From Schaedlerella glycyrrhizinilytica_A (GTDB lineage: Bacteria; Bacillota; Clostridia; Lachnospirales; Lachnospiraceae), in NCBI RefSeq assembly GCF_042852765.1, contig NZ_AP031414.1: a stretch of 64,000 bases of DNA, one strand, 5' to 3'. Made by a program: the position numbers and the translations under genes. Shown piece after piece: positions 1 to 8,304 of the stretch (positions are counted from its first letter, which is position 1; each line of letters starts with the position of its first letter). The notes below the pieces were generated by a model. The model worked only from the letters and a program-made list of their open reading frames with translations. It was not told where the DNA came from and searched no databases.

Positions 1-1
1 G

Positions 2-42
2 ATATACTGTACTTGTAACTTAAGTACAGTATATACGTATAT
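2..42. promoter_or_regulatory. Inverted-repeat operator upstream of the GntR regulator
   Basis: A perfect 13-bp inverted repeat (arms 2-14 and 22-34, ATATACTGTACTT and its complement, 7-nt spacer) is followed by an overlapping 12-bp palindrome ATATACGTATAT at 31-42. It ends about 50 bp before the start of the GntR gene. YtrA-type GntR repressors usually bind such AT-rich palindromes in their own promoter, so autoregulation of the three-gene operon is the likely role (inference). Confidence 0.7.
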
Positions 43-94
43 CATACTCAAAGTGAATTTTTCCTTTGAAATAATGAAAAAGGAAGACCGTATT

Positions 95-469
95 ATGGAA
101 ATTATTTTAAGTAATGTGAGCAGCAAGCCGATTTATGAACAGATCACAGTTCAGATCAAAGGGATGATCATGAGCGGGGAGCTGAAGCCGGGAGATGCGA
201 TGCCATCGATGAGAAAGCTGGCAAAGGAGTTGCATGTCAGCGTGATCACGACACAGCGGGCATATGACGATCTTGTAAAAGACGGCTTTATCGTGACGGT
301 TCCGGCGAAAGGGACATTTGTTTCGGCTCAGAATCAGGATTTTATAAGGGAGGAAAATCTCCGGAAGATCGAAACGCTTCTGACGGAAACGGTTGAGATC
401 GCAAAGCAGAATAACGTGTCGGAGGAGACATTGAAAAATACATTGGAATTGTTGTATCGGGAGGGATAA
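95..469 (+). CDS. GntR family transcriptional regulator, YtrA subfamily
   Basis: This 124-residue protein has the GntR winged helix-turn-helix over about residues 8-75 (KPIYEQ, SGELKPGD, MPSMRKLAKEL, KGTFVS) and only a short helical tail, which marks the YtrA subfamily rather than the FadR or HutC types. The ATG at 95 is chosen because AGGAAG lies nine bases upstream; a GTG at 53 in the same frame has no good ribosome binding site. The next gene, an ABC ATPase, starts four bases after the stop. YtrA regulators normally repress the ABC transporter encoded with them and respond to cell-wall or drug stress. The inducer cannot be told from sequence. Confidence 0.9.
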   Translation: MEIILSNVSSKPIYEQITVQIKGMIMSGELKPGDAMPSMRKLAKELHVSVITTQRAYDDLVKDGFIVTVPAKGTFVSAQNQDFIREENLRKIETLLTETVEIAKQNNVSEETLKNTLELLYREG

Positions 470-472
470 AGA

Positions 473-1330
473 GTGGAAAATGCAGTTCAGATTAAAAATT
501 TGACAAAAGAATACAAAGATTTTTCTTTAAAACAGATCACAATGAATATTCCGAAAGGTTGTGTGATGGGATTGATCGGAGCAAACGGAGCGGGAAAGTC
601 CACATTGATCCAGTCAATTCTCGGACTGCTCAAGGCGGATTACGATGAAATTTTTATACTTGGAAAGGATTTGAAGACGCAGGAGCGGGAGATCAAAGAG
701 GATATCGCGGTGATCTTCGATGTAAGCCATTACAACTTGCAGTATACGCCGGCATTTATCGGGAAAATATTAAGCGGTGTGTACAAGAACTGGGATATGG
801 GTCTGTATACACAATATTTGAAACGGTTTGATCTGCCGAAAGATAAAAAGATTAAAAAGTTCTCCAAAGGAATGAAGATGAAATTGGAGTTTGCGATCGC
901 ATTCAGTCATGCGCCGAAGCTGTTGATCTTAGATGAGGCGACCAGCGGTCTGGATCCGATCTTCCGGGATGAGATACTGGAACTGATCCGGGAGTTTACG
1001 GAGGACGAAGATCATACGGTACTGTTGTCATCCCATATTACAAGTGATCTGGATAAGATTGCGGATTACATTGCATTTATCCATGAGGGTGAACTTCAGT
1101 TTGTAAAGACGTATGATGAACTGCGGGATCATTACGGGGTTCTGCATTGTGGTAAAGATTTCTTTGAGTCGATGCGGGAGGAAGATATCGTATCCTTTAA
1201 AAAGGAGCCGTATGAGTATAAAGTACTTGTAAAAAATAAGAGCGAGATTTTAAACGTATTTCCGGAACTGGAGATTGAGCGGGCGTCGATTGAAGACATC
1301 ATGTTATTTTATGTAAAAGGAGAGATGTGA
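473..1330 (+). CDS. ABC transporter ATP-binding protein (BcrA/YtrB-like)
   Basis: The 285-residue protein has Walker A (GANGAGKST), a variant signature motif (SKGMK instead of LSGGQ), Walker B (LLILDEATSGLDP) and the switch histidine (LSSHI), in the usual order and length for exporter ATPases of the BcrA type. It starts with GTG at 473 just after the GntR gene, and the permease starts one base after its stop, so the three are one transcription unit. It most likely energises export of a lipid, peptide or drug through the partner permease; the substrate is unknown. The altered signature motif is common in this subfamily. Confidence 0.9.
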   Translation: MENAVQIKNLTKEYKDFSLKQITMNIPKGCVMGLIGANGAGKSTLIQSILGLLKADYDEIFILGKDLKTQEREIKEDIAVIFDVSHYNLQYTPAFIGKILSGVYKNWDMGLYTQYLKRFDLPKDKKIKKFSKGMKMKLEFAIAFSHAPKLLILDEATSGLDPIFRDEILELIREFTEDEDHTVLLSSHITSDLDKIADYIAFIHEGELQFVKTYDELRDHYGVLHCGKDFFESMREEDIVSFKKEPYEYKVLVKNKSEILNVFPELEIERASIEDIMLFYVKGEM

Positions 1331-1331
1331 A

Positions 1332-1982
1332 ATGCTGGGGATTTTGAGAAAAGATTTGTATGATACATTTTTGATTCCGAAAAATATACTGTCCAATGGA
1401 TTCGGATATTTATTTATGTTCTTGTTTGCCTACCTTTTAGGACCGAATTATTATATGATGATGGTGTTTATTATGCTTGCGATTCCGGCAACCTCGGTGA
1501 TGGTTTTGCAGGCGGCGATCGAACAGGATGAAAGTGTGAGGTTTGACGATGTGCTGCTTACCTATCCGATCAGTAAAAAGCAGATCATCCTGACCCGATT
1601 CTGTGGCAATCTGATCGGCATCCTGCTGAACATGGCGCTTTCTTTTCTGCTGATGCTGGGCTATGTGTATGGCGGAAAAACAACGGATATTCGGGACGGT
1701 ATTTTTATCTGGCTGGTAGGCTGTGTGATCTCCTTATATGCGGTGGCTGTGTTCAGCGTAGGTTTTTATCTGCTTGGAAATAAAAAAGGAACGATCGTGT
1801 ATGTTGTTTCTATTTTAATCTGGGCATTTCTATATGTAATCCTCCGTTTTGTAGCGCCGTGGGAGAAGATACTGGCATTTGGGCGGTGGAATCTGCTTGG
1901 AATTGCTTTTGCAGTCGCGATCCCTTTGCTGGCGCTTAGTTATTGGGGATGTCTGAAAATCTATGAGAAAAAGCATTCCTGA
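1332..1982 (+). CDS. ABC-2 type transporter permease
   Basis: The 216-residue protein is almost entirely hydrophobic, with about six predicted membrane helices. The cytoplasmic segment LLTYPISKKQIILTRF after the second helix is typical of the small ABC-2 permeases found with YtrA regulators. It is the partner of the ATPase just upstream. Its stop lies 17 bases before the next start, and the strong ribosome binding site of the following response regulator lies in that gap, so read-through into the Bce-type module is possible. Substrate unknown. Confidence 0.85.
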   Translation: MLGILRKDLYDTFLIPKNILSNGFGYLFMFLFAYLLGPNYYMMMVFIMLAIPATSVMVLQAAIEQDESVRFDDVLLTYPISKKQIILTRFCGNLIGILLNMALSFLLMLGYVYGGKTTDIRDGIFIWLVGCVISLYAVAVFSVGFYLLGNKKGTIVYVVSILIWAFLYVILRFVAPWEKILAFGRWNLLGIAFAVAIPLLALSYWGCLKIYEKKHS

Positions 1983-1998
1983 AAGGAGGCGAAAGGAT

Positions 1999-2826
1999 AT
2001 GTATCGGATCTTGATCGTGGAAGATGACAGAGGGATTGCGGAATCCATACGGGAACAGGCGAATATGTGGGGATTTACAGCGAAATGTGCGGCAAAATTC
2101 AGCAATATCATGGAAGAGTTTGCCGCATTTGATCCGCAGCTTGTACTTCTGGATATTTCGCTTCCTTTTTATAATGGTTATCATTGGTGCGCGGAAATCC
2201 GCAAGGTTTCAAAAGTTCCGGTGATCTTCATCTCTTCGGCGTCGGATAATATGAATATCGTGATGGCGATGAATATGGGCGCCGATGATTTTATTGCGAA
2301 GCCGTTTGATCTGAACGTGCTGATCGCGAAGATCCAGGCGCTTCTCCGCCGAACCTATGATTTTGGAAATACGGTTCCGGTGCTGGAGCACCGCGGCGCG
2401 ATCTTAAATACCGGAGACAATACGCTGACCTATCGGGAGGAGAAGATCTCACTGACCAAAAATGAATACCGGATCTTATTGGCGCTGATGGAGAATAAGG
2501 GGAAAGTAGTCAGCCGCGAACGATTGATGGAGCGTCTGTGGGAAACGGACTGTTTTGTAGATGACAATACGCTGACTGTGAATATCAACCGGCTTCGGAA
2601 GAAGCTGGATGGGGCGGGACTGGAAGATTTTATCGTGACGAAATTCGGCAGGGGGTATAGAGCAGTTTGGATACTTGCATTTGAGTTTTCTAACCGTTTT
2701 TCTAACCAAAATTTGACAAGAATGGTTAGAAAGAATAGAATATGGGTAGAATATTTTGAGGGGAGGAGATCAGATGAATTTTCAAGAAAGCGAAACCGTG
2801 GAATTGAAATCTATTGTAGTGGATGA
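1999..2826 (+). CDS. OmpR-family response regulator (BceR-like), C-terminus rewritten by an insertion
   Basis: The receiver domain (acidic pocket ED, phosphorylated Asp in LLDIS, Thr/Ser switch, Lys in AKPF) and a winged-helix output domain ending KFGRGY make a complete OmpR-type regulator. The ATG at 1999 follows a strong GGAGG. Past GRGY (residue 220) the frame runs for 55 unrelated residues into inserted DNA. At 4146-4157, after the second copy of the flanking repeat, the original last codons can be read (Leu-Val-Glu-stop), so the uninterrupted protein would be 223 residues. The DNA-binding domain is intact, so the longer protein may still work. It should control the kinase and transporter genes at 4150-8129, as BceR does. 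Confidence 0.85.
   Translation: MYRILIVEDDRGIAESIREQANMWGFTAKCAAKFSNIMEEFAAFDPQLVLLDISLPFYNGYHWCAEIRKVSKVPVIFISSASDNMNIVMAMNMGADDFIAKPFDLNVLIAKIQALLRRTYDFGNTVPVLEHRGAILNTGDNTLTYREEKISLTKNEYRILLALMENKGKVVSRERLMERLWETDCFVDDNTLTVNINRLRKKLDGAGLEDFIVTKFGRGYRAVWILAFEFSNRFSNQNLTRMVRKNRIWVEYFEGRRSDEFSRKRNRGIEIYCSG
2688..2741 (+). promoter_or_regulatory. Promoter with three operator-like TTCTAACC boxes
   Basis: TTGACA (2713-2718), a 17-base spacer and TAGAAT (2736-2741) make a near-consensus sigma-A promoter for the inserted gene. Around it are TTCTAACC at 2688-2695 and 2700-2707 (12-bp period) and the inverse GGTTAGAA at 2724-2731; the second and third sit inside a 10-bp perfect inverted repeat (2699-2708 and 2723-2732) that brackets the -35. 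This is the layout of a repressor operator, probably for the protein encoded just downstream. Confidence 0.65.
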
Positions 2827-4099
2827 TATAAAGAAAGAGATTATAGCGTTTGCTAATTGTGAAGGTGGGATATTGTATATTGGGGTTCAGGATGACGGCA
2901 CGGTGCTTGGCGTGGATGATCCGGATGAAACTGCTTTGCGGATCAGCAACATGGTTCGGGATGCGATCAAACCGGATCTCACGATGTTTCTGCATTATGA
3001 AACGATTGATGTAGATGAAAAAAAGATTGTTGCGGTTTCCGTACAACAGGGAACAGAGCGCCCCTATTATATTGCGAAAAAAGGACTTCGTCCCGAGGGT
3101 GTTTATGTTCGGCAAGGATATTCATCGGTGCCTGCAACGAATACGGTGATCCGATACATGATCAAAGAAACCGATGGAGATCATTTTGAGGAAAGGCGGT
3201 CTTTGGAACAGAATTTGACCTTTGAAGCAGCAGAAAAAGAGTTTTCCGAGCGGGATATTTTATTTGGAACGGCGCAGATGAAAACATTGGGAATCATGAC
3301 ACAAGATGGAGTTTATACCAATTTAGGACTTTTATTGTCGGATCAATGTGTGCATACAATCAAAGCGGCAGTTTTTGAGGGAACGACTCAAAATGAGTTT
3401 AAAGATCGAAAAGAATTTTCCGGTTCACTGTTTCGGCAAATGGAAGACGTATATGAATATATTGATTTTCGTAATCAAATGCATTCAACATTTCAAAAAT
3501 TACGCCGGATCGATCAAAGGGATTATCCGGAAACCGCTGTCAGAGAAGCGCTGCTGAACTTGCTTGTACATCGTGAATATTCATTTCGGGCGAGCACATT
3601 TATCAGTATTTATACCGATCGGATTGAGTTTACATCAATCGGAGGTTTGGTAAATGGCGTGACATTAAAGGACGTATTGATGGGGATTTCCGTATGCAGG
3701 AATGTGAAATTAGCAAATGTATTTTATCGTTTGGAACTAATTGAAGCATATGGGACGGGAATGCGAAAAATCCAGGAATCTTATGCCGGAACCGGAAAGG
3801 AACCGAAGATCGAAGTCTCAGACAATGCGTTTAAGATTGTACTTCCTAATTTGAATTTATGTACGCAACAAAAGGATCTGAATATGGAAAATACGACAGA
3901 AAGTCTACGGGAGAATGTTGTGATCAATCTGGCAAAAGAGTTGGGAACTTTTACACGAAAAGATCTGGAAAAGCGATTAGATATCAGTCAGACATCGTGT
4001 GGACGGCTGATAAAACAGATGATAGAAAGTGGAGAGATCGTTCAGGTGGGAAAAGGAAGAAGTACACGTTATCAGCTTGTACGGCAGAATAAAATGTAA
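2774..4099 (+). CDS. AlbA_2 domain putative transcriptional regulator with ATPase-like domain (COG2865 type)
   Basis: The 441-residue protein starts with an AlbA_2 (Schlafen-like) domain (ESETVELKS, FANCEGGILYIGVQDDG, residues ~1-125). A GHKL-like segment follows at ~255-340 (YPETAVREALLNLLVHREYS, then the AYGTGMRKI turn), and it ends with a winged helix (FTRKDLEKRLDISQTSCGRLIKQM). This architecture is known as 'ATP-binding / predicted transcriptional regulator'. The ATG at 2774 follows GGGGAGGAG. It is the only gene in the direct-repeat-flanked insert and has its own promoter and operator boxes. Relatives are linked to gene regulation and sometimes phage defence; its role here is not known. 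Confidence 0.8.
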   Translation: MNFQESETVELKSIVVDDIKKEIIAFANCEGGILYIGVQDDGTVLGVDDPDETALRISNMVRDAIKPDLTMFLHYETIDVDEKKIVAVSVQQGTERPYYIAKKGLRPEGVYVRQGYSSVPATNTVIRYMIKETDGDHFEERRSLEQNLTFEAAEKEFSERDILFGTAQMKTLGIMTQDGVYTNLGLLLSDQCVHTIKAAVFEGTTQNEFKDRKEFSGSLFRQMEDVYEYIDFRNQMHSTFQKLRRIDQRDYPETAVREALLNLLVHREYSFRASTFISIYTDRIEFTSIGGLVNGVTLKDVLMGISVCRNVKLANVFYRLELIEAYGTGMRKIQESYAGTGKEPKIEVSDNAFKIVLPNLNLCTQQKDLNMENTTESLRENVVINLAKELGTFTRKDLEKRLDISQTSCGRLIKQMIESGEIVQVGKGRSTRYQLVRQNKM

Positions 4100-4149
4100 C
4101 AGAGGGCGAAATCTTTTCATCGTGACGAAATTCGGCAGGGGGTATTTGG

Positions 4150-5148
4150 TTGAGTAGAGAGCAGTTTTTTAAGATTTATCTGCGGCAGAGCCGGAAAGGT
4201 ATCGGGATCTTTTTCCTGTTTTGTGCCGTTTTTCTTTGTATTTTTCTTTTGTATGATTTGCCGGCAGGCACAGTTGTATATCCGGCTTTGATCTGTTCGG
4301 TACTTGGCGCGGGTGTTTTGGCGCGTGGTTACTACAGTGCGTATCAAAAACATCGGGAACTGGACAGGATCGCACAACTGTCTTCTGAATTGATGGAACA
4401 TTTTCCGGAAAAGAGAACGGCGGCGGATTGGGATTATCAGGAGGTGATCGGACACCTCCGTGAAGAGCAGAGCAGTCTGAAGAATCAGTTGGATATGCGT
4501 TATACCGACATGATGGAATATTATACGGTCTGGGTGCATCAGATCAAGACTCCGATCGCATCCATGCGTCTGATGCTGCAGAATGAGGATTCCGATCAGG
4601 CGAGACGGCTTTCGGAGGAGCTGTCGAGGATCGAGCAGTATGTGGAAATGGTGCTTGTATATCTGCGTCTGGATTCCGAATCGAAAGATCATGTATTTCG
4701 CAAATGTGATCTGGATCAGATCGTGCGCGGAGAAGTGAAGAAATTTGCGGGACAGTTTATCCGGAGAAAGATCGGGCTGCGGTATGAACCGCTTGGCTGT
4801 GAAGTGTTGACGGATGAGAAATGGCTGGCGTTTGTCGTGGAGCAGGTGATCTCCAATGCGCTGAAATATACCGAAGAGGGGGAGATCGCGATCACATTGG
4901 AGGAACCGAGGACGCTCTGTATCCGGGATACCGGGATCGGGATCGCTCCGGAAGATCTGCCGCGTATTTTTGAAAAGGGATATACCGGATACAACGGACG
5001 CGCCGATAAAAAAGCGAGCGGTATCGGTCTCTATCTTTGCCGGCGGATCTGCACACAGCTCGGACATCGGATCTGGGCGGAATCTGCGCCCGGCGTTGGA
5101 ACTGTGATCAAGGTCGATCTGGAACGGGAAGAATTACAGGTGGAATAG
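4150..5148 (+). CDS. BceS-like intramembrane-sensing histidine kinase
   Basis: The 332-residue kinase has two N-terminal membrane helices (residues ~18-36 and ~42-60) with almost no extracellular loop, an H-box with His130 (HQIKTPIASMRL), an N-box (NALKYT), and G boxes (DTGIGI, GIGLYL). This short layout is that of BceS-type kinases, which sense antimicrobial peptides through the partner transporter. The start is TTG at 4150, overlapping the original regulator stop at 4155-4157; its AGGGGG ribosome binding site lies inside the right-hand flanking repeat, so the insertion left it intact. Confidence 0.88.
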   Translation: MSREQFFKIYLRQSRKGIGIFFLFCAVFLCIFLLYDLPAGTVVYPALICSVLGAGVLARGYYSAYQKHRELDRIAQLSSELMEHFPEKRTAADWDYQEVIGHLREEQSSLKNQLDMRYTDMMEYYTVWVHQIKTPIASMRLMLQNEDSDQARRLSEELSRIEQYVEMVLVYLRLDSESKDHVFRKCDLDQIVRGEVKKFAGQFIRRKIGLRYEPLGCEVLTDEKWLAFVVEQVISNALKYTEEGEIAITLEEPRTLCIRDTGIGIAPEDLPRIFEKGYTGYNGRADKKASGIGLYLCRRICTQLGHRIWAESAPGVGTVIKVDLEREELQVE

Positions 5149-5164
5149 CATTGGCACGAAAAAG

Positions 5165-5242
5165 TTCTTACACAAATGTAAGAAATGAGATGGGAAATGT
5201 AAGCGGATTCGATGGAGCTGCATTTCCCATTTCTGCTATACT
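5165..5242 (+). promoter_or_regulatory. BceR-type box and promoter of the transporter operon
   Basis: TTCTTACA-CAAA-TGTAAGAA at 5165-5184 is a perfect inverted repeat matching the TNACA-N4-TGTNA pattern of BceR-like binding sites. Downstream, a 10-bp hairpin (5190-5199 with 5221-5230) and a TATACT -10 (5237-5242) lacking a good -35 suggest an activator-dependent promoter. Regulation by the response regulator at 1999 is inferred. Confidence 0.65.
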
Positions 5243-5286
5243 GGGTAACGTAAGAAGAACAAGGATGACAGGAGGATGAAAAAAGA

Positions 5287-6051
5287 ATGAGTATTCTGGA
5301 AGTAAATGGATTGAAGAAAGTATATACAACCCGGTTTGGCGGAAATAAAGTGGAAGCGCTCCGAAACGTGAATTTTTCCGTGGAGGAGGGAGAGTATGTC
5401 GCGATTATGGGAGAGTCGGGAAGCGGAAAGACAACGCTTTTAAACATTCTCGCGGCGCTTGACAGACCGACCGGAGGAACCGTGCAGTTGGACGGAAAGA
5501 ATCTTGCGTCGATCAAAGATTCGGCGATCGCATCATTTCGGCGGGAACACCTTGGATTTGTATTTCAGGATTTTAATCTGTTAGATACATTTTCATTGGA
5601 GGACAATATTTATCTGCCGCTCGTACTGGCGGGAAAGCAGTATCAGGAAATGCACTCCCGACTGGAACCGTTGGCGAAGAAACTGGGGATCACCTCGCTT
5701 CTGAAGAAATATCCGTATGAGGTATCGGGAGGACAGAAGCAGCGCGCGGCAGTGGCGCGGGCGCTGATCACGGATCCGCGTCTGGTGCTGGCAGACGAAC
5801 CGACCGGAGCGCTGGATTCCCGGGCAACCGATGAACTGCTCCGTCTCTTCAATACGATCAATGAGGACGGACAGACGATTTTGATGGTCACACATTCGGT
5901 GAAAGCGGCAAGCCATGCGGGACGGGTGTTATTCATCAAAGACGGAGAAGTGTATCATCAGATCTACCGCGGCGACAGTACGGAGGAACAGATGTACCAG
6001 AAAATCTCCGATACGCTGACCGTGCTGACGACCGGAGGTGAGAACCGATGA
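5287..6051 (+). CDS. BceA-like ABC transporter ATP-binding protein
   Basis: The 254-residue protein has Walker A (GESGSGKTT), Q-loop (VFQDFNLLD), signature (VSGGQKQR), Walker B (LVLADEPTGALD) and H-loop (THS), which is the MacB/BceA pattern. AGGAGG lies 11 bases upstream. The following permease starts inside its stop codon (ATGA, 6048-6051), so the two are translationally coupled. In Bce systems the ATPase-permease pair removes lipid II-binding peptides such as bacitracin from their target and also signals to the kinase. The exact peptide cannot be predicted. Confidence 0.92.
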   Translation: MSILEVNGLKKVYTTRFGGNKVEALRNVNFSVEEGEYVAIMGESGSGKTTLLNILAALDRPTGGTVQLDGKNLASIKDSAIASFRREHLGFVFQDFNLLDTFSLEDNIYLPLVLAGKQYQEMHSRLEPLAKKLGITSLLKKYPYEVSGGQKQRAAVARALITDPRLVLADEPTGALDSRATDELLRLFNTINEDGQTILMVTHSVKAASHAGRVLFIKDGEVYHQIYRGDSTEEQMYQKISDTLTVLTTGGENR

Positions 6052-8129
6052 AAATGACATTTTATCCAAAGATGGCGTGGATGGGGATTCGGAAAAACAG
6101 CCGGATGTACGTTCCGTATCTGCTGACCTGCGCGGGAATGATCGCGATGTACTATATCATGGCATTTCTGGCATTCAGCAATGTGCTGTTAAAGGTAGAG
6201 GACGGAGAAATTTTAAATGCGATCATGGGACTTGGCAGTATTGTGATCGGAGTGTTCGCACTGATCTTCTTATTTTACACAAATTCATTTCTGATCCGGA
6301 GAAGAAAAAAGGAGTTCGGTCTTTATAACATTTTAGGCATGGGAAAAGCGAATCTGGCGCATGTACTGATCTGGGAAAATGTGATGAGTTTTCTGATCTC
6401 GCTTGGAGGCGGACTGACGGTCGGCATATTGCTGTCCAAATTTTCGGAACTTTGTCTTTTGAAGCTGGTGCATATGGAGACGGGATTTTCCATGCAGATT
6501 GACTGGGAAGCATTATGCAGGACAGTGACGTTGTTTGCGGTTATTTTCCTGCTGCTTTTACTCAATGCGCTGCGTCAGGTACGTCTGGCAAATCCGATCG
6601 AGCTTCTGCACAGCGAGCAGGTCGGTGAAAAACCGCCGAGGGCGAATTGGATCCTGGCGATCGCAGGGGCGGTGATTCTGGCAGGGGCGTATTACATCGC
6701 AGTTTCCATTGAGGATCCGATCACGGCGATGGTCTGGTTCTTTGTGGCGGTCGTGATGGTGATCATCGCAACGTATCTGCTGTTTATTGCCGGTTCGGTG
6801 ACATTGTGCCGGATTCTGCAGAGAAAGAAGAAATATTATTATAAGACACAGCATTTTATTTCGGTATCTTCGATGATGTACCGGATGAAACGGAACGGAG
6901 CGGGACTTGCGTCAATCTGCATCCTCGGAACAATGGTGCTTGTTATGCTTTCCTCTACGATCTGTATGTATGTGGGAGCGGAGGACGCTCTCCGGGGACA
7001 GTATCCGAGAAATATCAATATTACAGTGGCAACTTATGATCAGGCAGGATTGGAGAGTGGGATCTGTGAAGACCTGACAGGGCAGGCCGAAGACGCGGCG
7101 AAATCTTTGGGACAAAAACCGGAGAATGTGATCGATTACAAGACGGCAGCGATCGCAGGATCGATCAACGAGGGGCAGATCAGCCTTTCCAAGACAACAT
7201 TGGAGCAGTATCAGGTAGATAGTTATTCCGATCTGTGGCAGTTCTTTGTTGTGTCACTGGATCAATATAACCGCGTGATGGGAACAAAAGAGACATTAAA
7301 AGAAGATGAGGCGATGATCTGCACGATAAAGGCGGACTACAAAGAAGATACGATCGCAGTGGAGGGCGGAAAGACTTACAAGATCAAAAAAGAAGTGGAG
7401 CAGTTTGTACCGCTTGCCAGCGATGCGATGTCGATCTTTGCGTCGATGTTTTTGATCGTGCCGGATTTTGACGCGTGGACACAGGAGACGGAAGCGCTGC
7501 TTGCGGCAATCCCGCCGGAAGAATTTTCGCTGATGCTGGATCGGAAAATCCAGTATTGCTGGATTTACGGTTATGATTTGGACTGTGAGGATGAAATACA
7601 GAATCAGATCATTGCCGGACTGAAAAATTCGATCGAGACGTATAAAGGACAACATCCGGGAACAAACGGGGAAGTATTCGAGATCTATTCCGGCGGTGTG
7701 GCGACGGCAAGGGAATCGTTTTACACATTGTACGGCGGAATCTTTTTCCTTGGCATCATGCTCGGAATCGTCTTTGTGTTTGCGGCTGTTTTGATCGTGT
7801 ACTACAAGCAGATCTCGGAGGGATATGAAGATCAGTCCCGGTTTGAGATCATGCAGAAAGTCGGAATGACAAAACGGGAAATCCGAAAGAGTATCAATTC
7901 ACAGATGCTGACAGTATTTTTCCTGCCGCTGGTGACGGCAGGCGTTCATCTGGCGTTTGCTTTCCCGCTGATCTACAAATTGATCCAGTTATTCGGAATC
8001 GACAATCTGCAGCTTTTGATCTGTGCGGCAGGCATCTGCTTCGTGATCTTTGGTCTGTTCTATGTCCTTGTATACCGGCTGACATCAGAGGCTTATTACT
8101 CGATCGTGAGCGGTGCGAGAGAGCGGTGA
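6048..8129 (+). CDS. BceB-like ABC transporter permease (FtsX domains)
   Basis: The 693-residue membrane protein has about ten helices: one near the N-terminus, two clusters of FtsX type, and a large extracellular domain between helices seven and eight (residues ~310-555), as in BceB. Conserved cytoplasmic segments RRRKKEFGLYNILGMGK and FEIMQKVGMTKREIRKS are FtsX-domain coupling helices. It pairs with the ATPase just upstream and closes the module. The extracellular domain determines peptide recognition in this family. Confidence 0.92.
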   Translation: MKMTFYPKMAWMGIRKNSRMYVPYLLTCAGMIAMYYIMAFLAFSNVLLKVEDGEILNAIMGLGSIVIGVFALIFLFYTNSFLIRRRKKEFGLYNILGMGKANLAHVLIWENVMSFLISLGGGLTVGILLSKFSELCLLKLVHMETGFSMQIDWEALCRTVTLFAVIFLLLLLNALRQVRLANPIELLHSEQVGEKPPRANWILAIAGAVILAGAYYIAVSIEDPITAMVWFFVAVVMVIIATYLLFIAGSVTLCRILQRKKKYYYKTQHFISVSSMMYRMKRNGAGLASICILGTMVLVMLSSTICMYVGAEDALRGQYPRNINITVATYDQAGLESGICEDLTGQAEDAAKSLGQKPENVIDYKTAAIAGSINEGQISLSKTTLEQYQVDSYSDLWQFFVVSLDQYNRVMGTKETLKEDEAMICTIKADYKEDTIAVEGGKTYKIKKEVEQFVPLASDAMSIFASMFLIVPDFDAWTQETEALLAAIPPEEFSLMLDRKIQYCWIYGYDLDCEDEIQNQIIAGLKNSIETYKGQHPGTNGEVFEIYSGGVATARESFYTLYGGIFFLGIMLGIVFVFAAVLIVYYKQISEGYEDQSRFEIMQKVGMTKREIRKSINSQMLTVFFLPLVTAGVHLAFAFPLIYKLIQLFGIDNLQLLICAAGICFVIFGLFYVLVYRLTSEAYYSIVSGARER

Positions 8130-8159
8130 TCTACTCGGTGACGGAAAAGAATAAAAGCA

Positions 8160-8253
8160 ATGACGGCGCGCCAAATCCGTGATATAATTTTTCCAGATGG
8201 CGGGTTCGAGCGTATAAAACCACTTTGTGTCTGCACATAAGTGGTTTTATACG
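8160..8253 (+). promoter_or_regulatory. Promoter and leader hairpin of the PRD regulator
   Basis: ATGACG (8160-8165), 17 bases and TATAAT (8183-8188) form a promoter. About 20 bases downstream of the expected start is a perfect 15-bp inverted repeat (8211-8225 with 8239-8253), extended by TGTG/CACA in the loop. No T-run follows, so it is not a simple terminator. It may be a leader structure or an operator for the regulator encoded downstream. Confidence 0.55.
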
Positions 8254-8304
8254 TTTGTGGACATACTGACTGAAAAGGGTCGGATCGGCACAGGAGGTGA
8301 GCGC

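Larger units (their letters stand above)
2632..4145. mobile_element. Single-gene insertion flanked by 27-bp direct repeats
   Basis: Identical 27-bp sequences lie at 2632-2658 and 4119-4145. They cover the end of the response-regulator coding region and the ribosome binding site of the kinase. Between them is about 1.46 kb holding one gene (2774-4099) and its promoter. Joining at the repeat restores a regulator ending Leu-Val-Glu-stop that overlaps the kinase start, so the ancestral locus is readable. A further 10 bases after the left repeat (2659-2668) match 4158-4167, with exactly the 12 bases encoding Leu-Val-Glu-stop missing on the left. No transposase or integrase is present in the insert. 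Confidence 0.75.

Noticed and set aside
8211..8253. Terminator of the Bce-type operon
   Set aside because: The hairpin is strong but has no T-run, and it lies downstream of a good promoter belonging to the next gene.
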